DNA of 64,000 nucleotides, taken from contig OX393550.1 in assembly GCA_947650365.1 (NCBI GenBank), positions 74,121,229 to 74,185,228 of the forward strand, read 5' to 3'. This document shows, in pieces, positions 27,366 through 39,450 of the stretch. The notes below the pieces were generated by a model. The model saw only the letters and a list, made by a program, of their open reading frames with translations, was not told the origin of the DNA and did not search any database. Positions within the stretch are counted from its first letter, which is position 1. Every line of letters begins with the position of its first letter. The translations under genes and the position numbers were made by a program. The DNA comes from Chamaelirium japonicum. Lineage: Eukaryota > Streptophyta > Magnoliopsida > Liliales > Melanthiaceae.

Positions 27366-27635
27366 TGTACCACCACCACATCATCGTTGTGGGACCATCA
27401 GAGCTCCTGAAAGATACTATGGAGAAACTTCGATAGTTAATCCAGAGTTTCAGAAGGATGATCCCTAGAGCTACGAAGAAGTAGTGGGAGCTTCCTTTGT
27501 ACCGTACCACCACTACCTCATCGTTGTGGAACCATCAGAGCTCCTGAAAGATACTATAGAGAAACTTCGATAGTTAATCCAAAGTTTCAGGAGGATGATC
27601 CCTAGAGCTAAGAAGAAGTAGTGGGAGCTTCCGAC
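27366..27635 (+). repeat. 137-bp tandem duplication in the pol region
   Basis: Two units with GAGCTCCTGAAAGATACTAT at about 27,401 and 27,538 (period 137). They differ at a handful of positions. The duplicated block lies between integrase and reverse transcriptase remnants, so it arose in the element or after insertion and breaks the frame. Confidence 0.85.
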
Positions 27636-27639
27636 AGCT

Positions 27640-28700
27640 CTGACTGACAAAAGACCATAGAGGTAAATTAGCATCAATGTCCCTTGGAACAGTCTTGACT
27701 CTTATAGCACTATCACCCTTCAGGGTGTAGGAGGTGTATAAGAAGAGCACCTGGTTAAGACTTAAGTAGCTAGATTAGTTACCAAAGGAGAAGGGATTGA
27801 CTATGTCAAAGCCATCTCACTGGTAGCTATGCCTAAGTCTATTTCGAATCCTCTTAATCCATCGCAGCCCATTATAGTTGGGAGATCTGGTTGATGGATG
27901 TCAAGACAGTTATTCCCTAATGAAAATTTGGAAATGACATATGGATGATGTAGCCTTAGGCTTTGTGTCAGTAGGTTAGGAAGATATGGAATGCAAGTTG
28001 CATATATCCATTTATGGACTGATGCAAGCATCCAAGTAGGAATATCTATTTTGATCAAGGGAATCCGCTCACACGGATTTGATCAGAATGAGGATAAACC
28101 AAGTTGGTACAAGAAAGGTGAAATAGCTACAAGGGTATACTTAGTACTTTACGTTAACGATATTCTACTGATTGAAAATGACGTATGAATATTATTTACG
28201 GTAAAAATTTGTTGTCATCATAATTCGATGTGAAAGACCCTAGTGAGGCGAGTTATGCTCTGAGAATCAAGGTAACTCAAAATAACCAGAGCAAGATTCT
28301 CTTGCTGTCACAGGTTACGCATGAAGATAAGATTCTAACCAAATTCGGTTTACGAGGCTAGATATCTATTGCGTAGCAAGATTAATGGGTCAGTTTTAGT
28401 CGAATCCGGGTCCAGATCACTAGACTAAAGTGAAGGGTATACTCTGAAGTCCTCATCAAGTGAGGATTATGAGTTAGCTTGCACTTTACAGGTCCTGATA
28501 TCGATTGGACACACAGATTCTAACTTTAGTGTCAGATGTGCATTCCAGGAAATCAATATCAGGAATTGTTTTTTATCTTGGGATTAGAAGGGGTAGTTGG
28601 TGGAGTGTGAAGCAAGTGCATCACAGACTCCACCACAAAGACTTAGCACGTTGTTGCGTGCGAGGTAGTATATCAGGTGGTAAGGCTTAGGAAGTTCTTA
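27640..28700 (+). pseudogene. Copia reverse transcriptase and RNase H remnant
   Basis: In order, in several frames: 'LVTKGEGIDYVKAISLVAM' (normally KGF.Q..GIDYeETFSPVA), 'VYLVLYVNDILLIEND' (active-site YVDD now YVND, losing one catalytic Asp), then 'SDVHSRKSISGIVFYLG' (RNase H, normally D..sRKSTsGyvf.lg) and 'WWSVKQ'. Stops occur throughout. The loss of one of the paired Asp residues would by itself abolish polymerase activity. Confidence 0.65.
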
Positions 28701-28971
28701 GAGAACTTGGGACGCGTACCAGAGGCTCGGTTATCTGTTATTGCAACAGAAGAGCGGTAAGCAAGGTCCAAGGAGACTAGGCACCACAATGAGGAGAAAC
28801 CCATCAAGTACAAACTCCACTTGATCTGACAGTTATAAGAGGAAATACAAGTAGCGGTATTCAGGTGGAATCTACAGATAATGTTGCCAATTCCTTTAGG
28901 GAATTCCTGCAAAGGCTTTTGGGCAGCATGTAGAAGCTACAGAGCTCAACACCGTTATTCCTCGTTAGAAC

Positions 28972-28982
28972 TAGTGGGAGAT
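28972..28982 (+). other. Polypurine tract before LTR2
   Basis: TAGTGGGAGAT directly precedes LTR2. The phrase GTGGGAGAT next to TGTTAG is common in plant copia elements. Confidence 0.75.
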
Positions 28983-30161
28983 CGTTAGAATTGGTGAGGT
29001 CTACAACTCGTAAAACCTATAGTTTAGCTATGTATGGTTGATAGTATATGATTGCATATTGGTATGTACCTTAGTACGTGTTCTGATTACAGAACAGAGA
29101 GCCATGGCTACATGGTAATCCACTTGAGTGGGAGACTCAAGCTAGGGACTGGTCCTATGTAACCTAAATACGTTCGCAGCTCTGATTAGGATTGGTCGCC
29201 CTATCAGGATAAGCTGTTGGGATGACAGAGCGTGGGTGTCTCTACCACGATCATTACCAGGCACAGTGTCTGTGGCCGAACGGAACCAACACGGTGTATA
29301 GATCGGTGAGCAGACACCGGTGTACTAAACCGTATTTCTGCTTAGGGTAAAATGGTCCTAAACCCTGAGAAACCATGTCTGGTGGACTAACCAGTTGTGT
29401 GGTGCTTTGGCGCACCAATGTGTGAGGATCTGGATGCAGTGATCCAAAACCACGGTGTACTGGATTACCCGGCTGGCGTTGTATCGGCGTATTACTCCTG
29501 CAGGCTATCCACACCCCTAACGGGAGGTGCGTTCCTTGGTCTGACCTACGTCGTATTAAACCCTAGCCAGGTGGTCATCAGTTGGACTGGTGACGGATCC
29601 GGTTGCTCGGAAGAGTAATCGGAGGTACGATGTATATGGTCAACCTTGAAGGAACCGAGTCATATGAGCACTCGAGTTTGACGGTATTCTCCACCGCTCG
29701 AATTGCGTCATGGCACCAGATGGAGGGATAACGAGTTTACCATACTAAGCGGAGAGCAGGGGTATAAGGGAGAACATAGTAAGTCCGGGGGAATTGGAGT
29801 GCAGCCTGCGTCTCACTCTGGGTGGCTACACAGGTTAACTTGGACTCAGATGATCGATGGTACACTCGGGTAGTGTGTCGATTGAGTCTAAGTTAGAAGC
29901 CATGAACCCTGGTCCCTGAAGGTTCCACCTTATCGACATTATGTACGGTTCTTATACCATCTCCTCGGAACATAGAACGTAGTTAGAGAAAGAGAGAAGT
30001 CCAAGCCTATGCTCCGTGAGTGCTTCTCACTAGTGCACGATAGATACGTAGCTACGTGTGTGCACTAAGGGGAAACCCTAGGTTAGTGTAGAGACGCATG
30101 TAGCAATTTCTTGTCATAAGTGGACTTTGCCACATGGGTGCGATGCACCGAGACATGTTGC
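28983..30161 (+). repeat. 3' LTR (LTR2), left part
   Basis: Matches LTR1 from its first base, though it starts CGTTAG rather than TGTTAG. It ends at GTTGC (30,157-30,161), where the solo LTR inserted. Confidence 0.9.
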
Positions 30162-32469
30162 TGTTAGAATTGGTGAGGTCTACAGCTCGTAAAACCTATA
30201 GTTTAGCTATGTATGGTTGATAGTATAGGAATGCATATTGGTATATACCTTAGTACGTGTTCTGATTACAGAACATAGAGCCAAGGCTACATGGTAATCC
30301 ACTTGAGTGGGAGACTCAAGGGACTGGTCCCATGTAACCTAAATACGTTCGCAGCTCTGATAAGGGTTGGTCGCCCTATCAGGATAAGCTGTTGGGATGA
30401 CAGAGCATGGGTGTCTCCACCACGGTCATTACCAGACACAGTGTCTGTGGCCGAACGGAACCAACACGATGCACAGATCGGTGAGCAGACACCGGTGCAC
30501 TAAACCGTTCCTAAACCCTGAGGAACCATGTCTGGTGGACTAACCAGTTGTGTGGTGCTTTGGCGCACCAATGTATGAGGATCCGGATGCAGTGATCCAA
30601 AACCACGGTGTACTGGGTTACCCGGCTGACGTTGCATCAGCGTGTCACTCCTGCAGGCTATCCACACCCTTAACGGGAGGTGCGTTCCTTGGTCTGTCCT
30701 ACGTCGTATTAAACCCTGGCCAAGTGGTCATCAGTTGGACTGATGATGGATCCGGTTGCTCGGAAGAGTAATTGGAGGTACGATGTATGTGGTCAACCTG
30801 GAAGGAACCGAGTCATATGAGCACTCGAGTCTGACGGTATTCTCCACCGCTCGAGTTGCGTCATGGCACCAAGTGGAGGGACAGCGAGTTTACCATACTA
30901 AGCGGAGAGCAGGGGTATGAGGGAGAACATAGTAAGTCTGGGGGAATTGGAGTGCAGCCTGCGTCGCACTCTGGGTGGCTACGCAGGTTAACTCGGACTC
31001 AGAGGATCGATGGTACACTCGGGTAGTGTGTCGATCGAGTCTGAGTTGGAAGCCATGAACCCTGGTCCCTGAAGGATCCACCTTATCGACATTATGTACG
31101 GTTCTTATACCATCTCCTCGAAACACAGAATGTAGTTAGAGGAAGCGAGAAGTCCAAGCCTACGCTCCGTGAGTACTTCGCACTAGTGCACGGTAGATGC
31201 GTAGCTACGTGTGTGCACTAAGGGGAAACCCTAGGTTAGTGCAGAGACGCATGTAGTAATTCCTTGTCATAAGTGGACTTTGCCACATGGGTGCAATGCA
31301 CCGGGATATGTTGCGAGTTGACTAGTTGACTTCACTAGGGGCACCCTACGGTAACCTCAGAGAATAGTAAAATCACTGGTGCACTTCACTTATGTGTGCC
31401 TAGCAAAGTCTCGTACACGAGGAATGACCAACTAGTGACATAAGGGCTTTTTGGTCATACCATGCGCCACTATGCACTAAGGGGGCCGGCCCTAAGTGTT
31501 GAGAGACTGGTCAAGGCCGGCCCTATTAGTTTCAGGAGGTTGATGCCTCCGATGAAAGGGCCGGTCATGAGGCACAGAAAACGGGCTGGTTTTGACTGTT
31601 TTCAAAAACAAGGAAAAGATAGAGATAAAAGAAGAGATATATAGGGAGAGGTTTGAATCAGTCAATCCTATCCGCTAGACTTATCCATAAGGATAAGGCC
31701 GACCCTATATAAGGCATAAGGAGAAAGGGGGGGACGAAATTAATGAGCCATGCAAGCCCTAGGGCCGGCCCAAGCCATGGGGGAAACCCTAGCCACCCCC
31801 TCTCCTCTCTTCGCATCTCCTCTGTCGTCTCTCTCTCCCTCGCTTGCGCCATTGGATGGCGACTCGTCTTCCTCATGTGGTGTTTCGTAGAAGGAGAAGG
31901 CTCATCGTATGGAGGCACTCAGAGATCCATCGACGAGGTACCGTGCATCGTGTGAGATCGGGTGAATTAGAAGGCGTCTCCCGCAACCTTTTGCTGTCCA
32001 GAATCTGCACAGAAAATCAGCGTTGTTTCTGTGATTCCGGGAGCTACAGAAGTCCAAACGATATGAAACTTATTGCAAAAGTTGCGTCTCGAAGTTGGAT
32101 ACTTGCAGTCCAAATTTCAACCCAATCGGAGTTCGGAGCAAAAAGTTATGGCCATCGCACCGAAGCTATAACGAGCAGATCCGTAGCCCGTCTCCATCAA
32201 CAAAGAAGAAATTTGTCGCGGTGAAAGATTCCGCACGCAGGTATGATCTCTAACAAGTAGATCTAACATAATTAGAACATGCATATATGCTAGATTGTTC
32301 TTTTGCGTTAGATCGTTGTTAGGGGTTCGCGTAGTTGCCATGCTAGTTTCATACACGCATATGTAGATCGTTTCGATGAAAATTTTGATATGTAACGCAC
32401 ACCGCCTATGGTCCTCGGACCTTCACTTTGCTTCCGCTGCGGGCCTCTACCATGGATTTATATCCAACA
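30162..32469 (+). mobile_element. Solo LTR (LTR3) nested in LTR2
   Basis: Full-length LTR of the same family, TGTTAGAATTGG to ATATCCAACA, with 5-bp duplication GTTGC at 30,157-30,161 and 32,470-32,474. It carries no internal region, so it is the product of LTR-LTR recombination of a later insertion. Relative to LTR1 it lacks about 24 bp after ACTAAACCGT (near 30,508). Confidence 0.95.
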
Positions 32470-32474
32470 GTTGC

Positions 32475-33630
32475 GAGTTGACTAGTTGACTTCACTAGGG
32501 GCACCCTACGGGAACCTCAGAGAATAGTGAAATAACTGGTGCACTTCACATATGTGTGCCTTGCAAAGTCTTGTACACGAGGAACGGCTAACTAGTGACA
32601 TAATGGCGTTTTGGTCATACCATGCGTCACTATGTACTAGGGGGGCCGACCCTAAGTGTTGAGAGACTGGTCAAGGCCGACCCTATTGGTTTCAGGAGAT
32701 TGTTGCCTCCGATGAAAGGGCCGATCATGAGATGCAGAAAACGGGTTGGTTTTGACCGTTTTCAAAAAAACAAGGAAAATATTAAGATAAAAGAAGAGAT
32801 ATGTAGGGCGTGGTTTGAATCAGTCAATCCTATCTGCACTAGGCTTATCCATAAGCCTAGGGCTGGCCCTATATAAGGGATAGGGGAGAGGGGGGGCCGG
32901 CCATGCATATTGCAAGCCATAAGGGGCCGGCCAAGCTATGGGGAAACCCTAGCCGCCCCCCCTCTCGTCTCTTCTTATCTCCTCTCTCGTCCCTCTCTCC
33001 CTCGCTTGCGCCATTAGATGACGACTCGTCTTTCTCGCATGGTATTTCGTAGAAGGAGAAGGCTCATCAAATGGAGGCACTCGGATATCCATCGACGAGG
33101 TACCGTGCATCGTGAAAGATCGGGTGAACTAGAAGGCATCTCCCGCAACCTTTTGCTGTCTAGAATCTACACAAAAAATCAGCGTTGTTTCTGTGGTTGC
33201 GGGAGCTACAGAAGTCCAAACGACGTGAATCTTGTTGCAAAAGTTGCGTCTCGAAGTTGGCTACCTGCAGTCCAAATTTCAGCCCAATTGGAGTTCGGAG
33301 CAGAAAGTTATGACCGTCTCACTGAAGCTATGTTAAGCAGATCCGAGCATGTCTCTATCGACAAAGAAGAAACTTGTCACGGTGAAAGAATCCGCACGCA
33401 GGTATGATCTCTAACATGTAGATCTAGCATAGATAGAACATGCATACATGCTAGATTGTTCGTTCATGTTAGATCGTCATTAGAGGTTCGCGTAGTTGCC
33501 ATGCTAGATTGATACACGCACGTGTAGATCGTTTCGATGAAAATTTTGATATGTAACGCACATCGCTCACGGTCCTCGAACCTTACCTTTGCTTCCGCTG
33601 CGGGCCTCTACCATGGATTTATTTCCAACA
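32475..33630 (+). repeat. 3' LTR (LTR2), right part
   Basis: Resumes the LTR2 sequence at GAGTTGACTAGTTGAC and ends ATTTCCAACA, followed by the right CGCAC duplication at 33,631-33,635. It contains the LTR2 TATA at 32,870. Confidence 0.9.
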
Positions 33631-33635
33631 CGCAC

Positions 33636-34770
33636 GATTCCCCAGGTTGTATGCACAACTGGCATCAGCATAAATTAAAGTTAAGTGAGAAAACGAGATA
33701 GATCGTGCGCATGACCTCCCCATGTCATGCACATGACTTGGTCTGGCAGCACACTGGTGAGACGGTTCGGCCTGTGTTTTCTCATAGTCTCTCCACCGTG
33801 GTGGTTCTACGCGCGTCAAGTTTCACTGCACGAGGGTTTCGGATCGCTACAAATTGGTATCATAGCATATTGTTGGGGATCCGGAAGCTCTAGTTTAATA
33901 GTGTAGAACAAGGTAGACTGAGAAAGGGAACCGAGATACACGCGCAGCACGCGGTGCGACGGAGGACCCGGGAGTAACGCCCAAGAAGGAAGCCGAAGCC
34001 CTGGGGGGAGGTTGCGGTATAGCACCTCCACCCTATATATGAGGCTTGTTGCTACGACGGTCGGCTTCCTAGACGAAGGGCACGACGGGGAGAGGCACGG
34101 TCTAGTGCTCTCCGGGCGGTCCGAATTTTCGAAGGATATTTCGATGGCGAGGTTGCGGTTAAGCACCTCCTCCTTCGGGACGGTTCGAGACACTGAAGGC
34201 GTTGATCAAGAGGAGGGTGCGGTCTAGGCACCTACTCTCCGGCTTGACGGATCGCGGTGGCAAGTCGTTATGGCATGGTATGTGCGTGTGCCTGGATCGA
34301 GGGGAGCACCTAGATGGCACAGGAGCCGCCGACAGCATCGTGTTCAGCCACCGACGAGGGGACTGATGTGGGTTGCTGATGAGTAACTGGTGGAGGTGTC
34401 GATGGGCACTGGTGCGGATCGCCGACAGGTGATGTCGGCGTCTACGGGCGTGGTGGCGGCATGTACGATTGCGGGCCCACCTGCGGTCTAACATGGTGTG
34501 GTGGCTGTCGATGGATGACAGAAAAAAGACGACGAAGATCATAGTGGCGGCAGACTCATTCACGGGCACACCTGTGGTGCAGCAGATATTTGAGCGTTGG
34601 CCAACGGACAACAACTTGAGAGTGATGGGCACGATCAGCGTCGCAGAGCGAATCAATGGATGTGAATCGGAACAGTATTATGTTTTCATCTAATTCATAT
34701 CATTTGCAATGGTTCGTCACTTCGTTGGGTTTCCGCGCACAACAGCTATATCAGTCACATTCGCGACGCC
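33636..34770 (+). other. Possible LTR end, primer site and leader of an older retroelement
   Basis: TGGTATCATAGC at 33,855-33,866 is one base from the initiator-Met primer-binding site and follows 'gatcgctaca', as an LTR end would. The large copia element would then have inserted into the older element's LTR. Downstream DNA is GC-rich, with GAGGTTGCGGT-AGCACCTCC phrases at about 34,008, 34,149 and 34,214. No recognisable Gag or Pol follows, so a non-autonomous element is possible. Weakly supported. Confidence 0.35.
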
Positions 34771-34774
34771 ATGG

Positions 34775-35205
34775 ATTAACATTGGAATCCAAAATTCTTG
34801 TAGGATGTGTTCCTTTCATGGGAATTGAAATTTATAGGAAATAGGCCCTTTTTTATGCTCTTTCTATAACTATGAGACTTCCAATTCCCTATGAAATGAA
34901 ATCCCACTTTTGTGGGATTTTATTCTTTAACCAAAGACCTAAGATTTTAAAACCCTTTTATGTTGCAATTCACTCTGTGCGATGGCCCAATCCTAGCCAA
35001 GCCCACATCTCACAATTCGTGCACAGCTCAATTTAAGCCAATCCTTCATGCATCTTATAGTGGATCCAAATCAATCAGAATAGTTCTAGATATGGATGTA
35101 AGTCATAATTCCACATTTCTTATTTGTCACAGTTTGGATTCTCTCATGATGTGTTCTTTTTCTTGGAGTTAGAATTCCATAGGAAATGGGCTATTCCCCT
35201 ATTAT
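34775..35205. repeat. Imperfect direct repeat pair, about 75 bp
   Basis: A block with 'gatgtgttcctttcatggga' and 'ataggaaataggccc' (34,784-34,855) resembles 'gatgtgttctttttcttgga' and 'ataggaaatgggcta' (about 35,125-35,200) in the same orientation. They may be ends of a small LTR-like or duplicated element. Nothing coding lies between. Confidence 0.4.
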
Positions 35206-35210
35206 TTCTA

Positions 35211-35595
35211 GGGTAAATTACAAAAACCATCCCTAAACTACACACCTAATTTCATATTGGTCCCTCAAGTATTATTTTGAACAACTTGACCCCCCTGGAT
35301 TATGCTCCATCTGTATGTTCATCTCTTTTGTCAACTTTTAGCCGTCAAATTGAACATTTATACCAAAACACCCTTATCAGAGTCAACATGAGTAGTCTTA
35401 AAAAAATCTCTTTAATCTCATTTGGAAGGATATTTTTGGGATAAATATTAAATTTGATGGCTGAAAGTTGACGGAGGGAGTGAACATGCAGATGGAGCAT
35501 AGTTCAAGGGTTAAGTTGTTTAAAAAAATACTGATGGGACCAATATGAACTTGGGTGTATATTAAAGTCGGAGGGTTTGGTGCAGATCCAAACTT
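35211..35595. mobile_element. Foldback MITE, about 385 bp
   Basis: The left arm GGGTAAATTACAAAAACC... TCATATTGGTCCCTCAAGTA has an inverted partner ending near 35,595 (TACTGATGGGACCAATATGA on the plus strand). The inner pair around CAACTTTTAGCCGTCAAATT and GATGGCTGAAAGTTGACGG is also inverted. The GGGTAAATTACA start is seen in several plant MITE types. I could not define a target duplication. Confidence 0.6.
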
Positions 35596-35926
35596 GCTAA
35601 TTACTAAAATAAAAAATTGGATGCTAAGAAGCCGCGCGTGCGTCTGTGGTGGGCTAAGAGCATGCGGAGGTTTTACATTCCTTCATTATCAAAAAGGTTG
35701 ATGTCCCAATCAAAGATATACGATTTCCACAGGATGTGTTTGCTGTGGGATGAGGAAGCCATTTAAGCAGCTCGGTCGATTGAAATGGTGGGCAAATCGT
35801 GTGCTGACAACTAAAACCTCTAATTCAAAGTTGGGATCGGATGTGTCAAAAAGAACAAAACATTTTATAAAGAAAGGTTGAGGCATGCTTCTCCCTATCT
35901 AAAGTTTTGTTAGGTTGAGAAAAGGA

Positions 35927-35952
35927 GTCTCTCTCTCTCTCTCTCTCTCTCT

Positions 35953-35984
<32 letters not shown>

Positions 35985-35991
35985 CTTGTTG
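35927..35991. repeat. (TC)n followed by a 39-base C run
   Basis: (TC)n runs from about 35,929, then pure C from 35,953 to 35,991. Homopolymer length may be unreliable in the assembly. Confidence 0.9.
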
Positions 35992-37637
35992 ACACTCCAA
36001 AGTTGATGAGTTTACCTCGTTTTTCATTGTGTCACATGGTTTCCCACCTGTTTTGTTTATTAATAATGGCAAGTTTGACCTTTCTCATACACCACCTACT
36101 TGCCCTCATACCCAATATGCTTTCCTCGTCCTTCCTCACCCCATCCACCCTCCCAAACACAATAGTCACCACTGCATTCCCTCCTCATTTTCGAATTCCC
36201 TTTCGAGGAGGAGGGGAAGGAAAGGCAATATCGACTCCGGCGATGAGGGAGGAGGAGGAGGAGGAGGAGGTAAGGCGGTAGCATATCCGGTAATGAGGAA
36301 GGAGGGAAACAAGGTGGGGTATAAAAGAGAGAAGACCAATGGGGTATAACATGGGGTAAGTGCAGAAGCCTGGAGGTGGAGTATCAGGTGAGGTGAGGTA
36401 AGTGGAGGGCATACATGTTATTAAAAACGTTATCGATAAAGAAAGAAAAAATCTATAGGAAGTGGGGTATGTTAAGTAATTTTAGGATAGGAATAAAATT
36501 ACAAAATTTATACCCTTTAGATCGATCTAGGCTCTTTTCAAGACCTCACCCTCTTTAATTTTGACTTCCTTTGATGGATTTGGAGATTTGAAAACTTGTG
36601 ACCAAGTTTCAACCCTAAAGAAGATTTTGTCCATTTCCCGAGGAATGCCAAATTCCATAATCATTGGGTGAGTAGATTTGTGCCACACATGCAACCAAGT
36701 GGTTGACATGTGCCATTGACCCAAGGTTTGATGCTTGCTGTACTCTTGTGTCACATGTGGGCCCCATGGACATGAGACATGGTTGAGGTGGGCAGATTCC
36801 TTGTCTTCCTTCCCTTTCACCTTTCCATTTGCACAAAACAAGGAAAAGAATAAAAAAAAAAAAAGTTAACATTCATGGAAAATTCAAACCTCCAACACTA
36901 CTCCATAAATTTTTTTTTTTTTTTTTGAGAAATACACTACTTCATAAACCATCATCCATTATTTTAGATAATCAAAATATAACCATTTTCATAAAAAAAA
37001 AGTTTTGTTTCAATGGAGTTTCTACCATTATCACTATATATAAGGTCATAGATTTGAATCATCGCACTTTTTTTTGGAGGGATCTCACGGTCAGTATATT
37101 TCATGTTAGTTCTTAAAGCAGAAGACAAACGAGTGTAGGTTCGAACGTTACCTTGTCTAAAATATTACCACACATCGATTACGAAACTTGCCTGATTCGG
37201 GACAGGTCCTATGCCACTGGGAAGCAACCACAATCGTCATAATTTCTCTTTTTTGATTCTATAGTGAAAATAATGGCTATTAGTTTTCCATTCCACTATA
37301 TAAAGAGAATAATAGTCAATATTTGTCAAGAATTTTATTAATTTAACATGAACTATGAATAATACATGCTTACCACCTTTTGTGCTGCACCACCAATGGA
37401 CATTATACGTAACAGAATAATACAAGCAATTGAGCACTTGTCTTCGTTTATATGATAAACATGGTTGTGATTTTTAAGGTTGGTCAGCTCTAGGACACCT
37501 GGTCGACCTCATGACGTAACGATTGCATCATAAAAACAAGGATTTTTGGTGGGGTTGCACTTTTAATTCTGGTTAATATTATCATTTTTAAAAAAAAGCA
37601 TTGACCCATAAAATTATTGCAAGAGATCTTTTAGGTC

Positions 37638-37640
<3 letters not shown>
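35992..37640. other. Unassigned spacer
   Basis: No gene recognised in 1.6 kb. GA-rich repeats lie at 36,205-36,310. A T-run followed by GAGAAATACAC at about 36,908-36,938 resembles the 3' ends of minus-strand LINE insertions elsewhere in the window, but no LINE body follows. Confidence 0.4.

Positions 37641-37720
<80 letters not shown>
37641..37720. repeat. (GA)n microsatellite
   Basis: Uninterrupted GA run of about 80 bp. Confidence 0.95.
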
Positions 37721-37722
<2 letters not shown>

Positions 37723-39450
37723 GAGGGGATGAGTTGGACCTGCTCCTCACATTCCCTTTCCCCTTGGCTATCATTGCAAGTGGGAGAAGTAGTGTTCCTT
37801 CTTAATACTTATATATATATTATATATCTCCAAACATATCTAGCATTTCCTTTTATAGTCCTCATGTAAGGATTGCTTTCCTCACAAACTTAGTAGACTA
37901 CCAAAGGAAAGAGTAGTGATTCCACAATAGCATCCCGCACCGTAAGGTGGTGGGGTGGATGCATCTACAGCCATCAAGTCTTAGCTAAGTGTCATTCACC
38001 TATCAGGTTGCCTGCAATCAGACGACTGTTATTGGATCATTCTCTCTAAGGGAAAAGCCAAGCTCAAAGCATCACACCCAATAGAATGGCATGACATGTT
38101 CCCTTCATGGGCCATGAGAGTTATGGGACCTCTCTAGGACCATACCATTGATCACAATGAAGGGGAGGTTGGGGAACATTGTGCCCTAATTATGCCCTCT
38201 TGCTTAAGATGCTTGAGATTAGCTTTGATACTTGGATTTCAACACTAATTATTCTTCCATTAATTGTCTAATGGTAAAGGAAGGCTTGAGGGGAGGGTGG
38301 GCAGTGTGATGAGTAGAGGATTCCTATATCATAAGGGACAAAATTAAATGCCATGTTAAGTTTGGTTAGTTGAAGTACCATCAAGAGACATTCCAAGGAT
38401 CCAACTTGAGGGTGACTTGGGATATGTTCTTCCAAAGAGGAGGGTTTCTTAGAATAATTTAGGAGGGAAATATTCTACAAGAGGGAATATTATTACCTTT
38501 AATAAAGCTGAAAGAATCATTACTATGAGAGGACCCCATTTAGATCTAATATCTCATAAAGAGGACTGAGACTCATGGGAAGAAAACTAGAGTTGAAGGC
38601 ATAATACTAAAAGAGGTGTAAATGCTCATGCTCTAAAATGAAAAAAGAACAAAATAATTAGCGAAGACTTAAAATAGCTACCCCGAACCATGCTATCACC
38701 GTGGTTAAAATAGTTACCCCAAACCACACTATCACCGTGGTTCGAGGTCCGCTTGCCAACAGTTGTCCCGCCCCATTCGAATCACTCGTCCCTTAAGATA
38801 AGATCCTCTTGAATTCACCTGGTGGTGTATAGATCACCCACTCCGGAACCGTCAATAGTTGAGAAAATGATAGATGTTGGCGAGAGAACCCCGAACCATA
38901 GTGATCGTGTGGTTCGGGGCAACTACGTTAAGGGCTTTAAACAATTAGAGGTAGCGAAAGGCAGAGTAAATATTAACATAAAGAATAGACATAGATTTAT
39001 GTACGTGGTTCGACCGTAGCCTACATCCACAGAAGAAGAGAGAGGGGTTGCTCTTATTCATTTATGTATCAATGGAGATCACACCAGCACAATTTAAGTA
39101 GATACATCGGTCTCAATTAGCGACACCAATTAGTGGCACAAGTTAACGGAACAAATGAATGAGAATCAAACAAATTAAACACTCTCCATATCCATCAAAA
39201 AAACTAGCTCACCATATCAACCCACAAATATAAATAAATTTTTCATAAATCTCTCTTCGCCAACAATATGCCATATTTTTGCTCACTTGCTTGGTTTAGA
39301 TAAGGATCATATTATATTATTGTAACTACAATTGCATCCTAGATGTAAACTCGTTGCCCCCCCCCCCCTCCAAAGGTTGCATCATTGAATTGTTGTAGTT
39401 GTTATGGCATTAGTGTGGATTTTATGAATTAATGTTTGCCTTTGGTTAAT
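37721..39450. other. Unassigned spacer with small repeats and a hairpin
   Basis: No gene recognised. A phrase TACCCC-AACCA-CTATCACCGTGGTT is directly repeated at about 38,680 and 38,715. CCCCGAACCA (38,889-38,898) and TGGTTCGGGG (38,910-38,919) form a perfect 10-bp stem with an 11-base loop. These share the CCCCGAACCA word, suggesting one decayed repeat family. Confidence 0.45.

Larger units (their letters stand above)
21253..33630 (+). mobile_element. Complete but decayed Ty1/copia element with 2.3-kb LTRs
   Basis: The target duplication CGCAC lies at 21,248-21,252 and 33,631-33,635. LTR1 is 21,253-23,582. The initiator-Met primer-binding site is at 23,585. The internal region is 23,583-28,982. 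A GTGGGAGAT polypurine tract precedes LTR2 at 28,983. LTR2 is interrupted by a solo LTR of the same family (30,162-32,469) and resumes at 32,475-33,630. The internal region holds fragments recognisable in order as Gag, integrase, reverse transcriptase and RNase H, all with multiple stops. The order Gag-IN-RT-RH defines Ty1/copia. The LTRs differ at about 5 per 100 positions over the stretch I compared, so the insertion is old. Confidence 0.9.

Noticed and set aside
25683..28912. Endogenous pararetrovirus in the large element
   Set aside because: The order integrase before reverse transcriptase, the long LTRs and the TSD identify Ty1/copia. No movement-protein or coat-protein signature was seen.
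34159..34656. A 165-codon minus-strand frame as a host gene
   Set aside because: It is His/Arg/Ser-rich, has no known domain, and lies in what may be a retroelement leader.
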